DNA of 43,667 nucleotides from Hyphomicrobiales bacterium (lineage in GTDB: Bacteria > Pseudomonadota > Alphaproteobacteria > Rhizobiales > JAJFHR01), in the NCBI GenBank assembly GCA_021775475.1, contig JAJFHS010000002.1:1-43667 (forward strand), given 5' to 3'. Positions within the stretch are counted from its first letter, which is position 1. Each line of letters starts with the position of its first letter. Of this stretch, positions 43,554 to 43,667 are shown piece by piece. The notes beneath the pieces are model-generated. The model was given only the letters and a program-made list of their open reading frames with translations. It was not told the origin of the DNA and made no database searches. Position numbers and translations under genes: made by a program.

Positions 43554-43667
43554 TTATAAGTTAGTTCTGTTCTGGTTATGATCCATATTGGACCAGGTTG
43601 CAAATTCGTTTGGTGTGAGCCAGTTTAAGCTTGAGTGTGGCCGGGTGTGATTGTAGTCAGCTCTCCA
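43554..43667 (-). CDS. IS3-family transposase OrfB, C-terminal 37 residues (cut by the window edge)
   Basis: The minus-strand frame ending in TAA at 43554 reads WRADYNHTRPHSSLNWLTP and then NEFATWSNM, the conserved end of the rve-type integrase domain of IS3 OrfB proteins (YN..RPHSSL..LTP.EF). The rest lies beyond the window, so whether the element is complete is unknown. It sits about 200 bases upstream of the ssrA promoter. Confidence 0.88.
   Translation of the reverse strand, partial: WRADYNHTRPHSSLNWLTPNEFATWSNMDHNQNRTNL

Overview
The window looks like a chromosomal stretch from an alphaproteobacterium, most likely Hyphomicrobiales (Rhizobiales) or a close relative of moderate G+C. The evidence is: a circularly permuted two-piece tmRNA with a tag of the ANDNYAEARLAA type; an alpha-type SspB; a fused ArsR-methyltransferase regulator beside metF; an MlaA/MlaC group; and palindromic intergenic repeats of a kind common in rhizobia. 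Most genes are housekeeping or metabolic. The only mobile DNA is a fragment of an IS3-family transposase at the right edge. No phage, CRISPR array, tRNA or rRNA was seen.

Layout. 1-1.9 kb: a large palindromic repeat, then the ABC-F factor EttA. 1.9-4.3 kb (minus): an outer-membrane lipid-asymmetry group, mlaA followed by two tandem mlaC paralogues. 4.6-6.7 kb (plus): a methionine/SAM-cycle operon, sahR-like regulator then metF, with a strong operator palindrome over its promoter. 6.8-10.3 kb (plus): an unknown membrane-anchored protein co-transcribed with an orphan TAXI-type solute-binding protein, then a dimethylargininase-like enzyme. 10.4-21.3 kb: a 27-residue membrane peptide gene, an SDR and a 5-oxoprolinase/hydantoinase, a divergent MarR regulator, an MFS transporter, a TauE/SafE permease, and a minus-strand run of EamA transporter, SDR and EptA-type phosphoethanolamine transferase.

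21.5-31.3 kb: a CopD-like membrane protein, aminopeptidase P, a 57-residue small protein with its own terminator, and a long minus-strand run (thioesterase, CLC chloride transporter, PAP2 phosphatase, DUF2478 protein, UvrD helicase, PrmA). 31.4-37.5 kb (plus): FAD-linked D-2-hydroxyacid dehydrogenase, a large AsmA-family protein and a stand-alone CcdA. 37.5-42.9 kb (minus): fumC coupled to a ribbon-helix-helix protein, a D-2-hydroxyacid dehydrogenase, a secreted hypothetical protein, a permuted family III CoA transferase and sspB. 43.0-43.35 kb: ssrA (tmRNA) directly upstream of sspB. The right edge is the transposase remnant.

The most interesting points are the ssrA-sspB linkage (tag-encoding RNA next to the adaptor for tagged proteins), the operator overlapping the sahR-metF promoter with a 13-codon ORF ending one base before the regulator start, several small genes that standard gene calling would miss, the orphan TAXI operon, and the permuted CoA transferase. 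I found no clear, wholly new defence-like or biosynthetic system. The candidates above are offered at modest strength.
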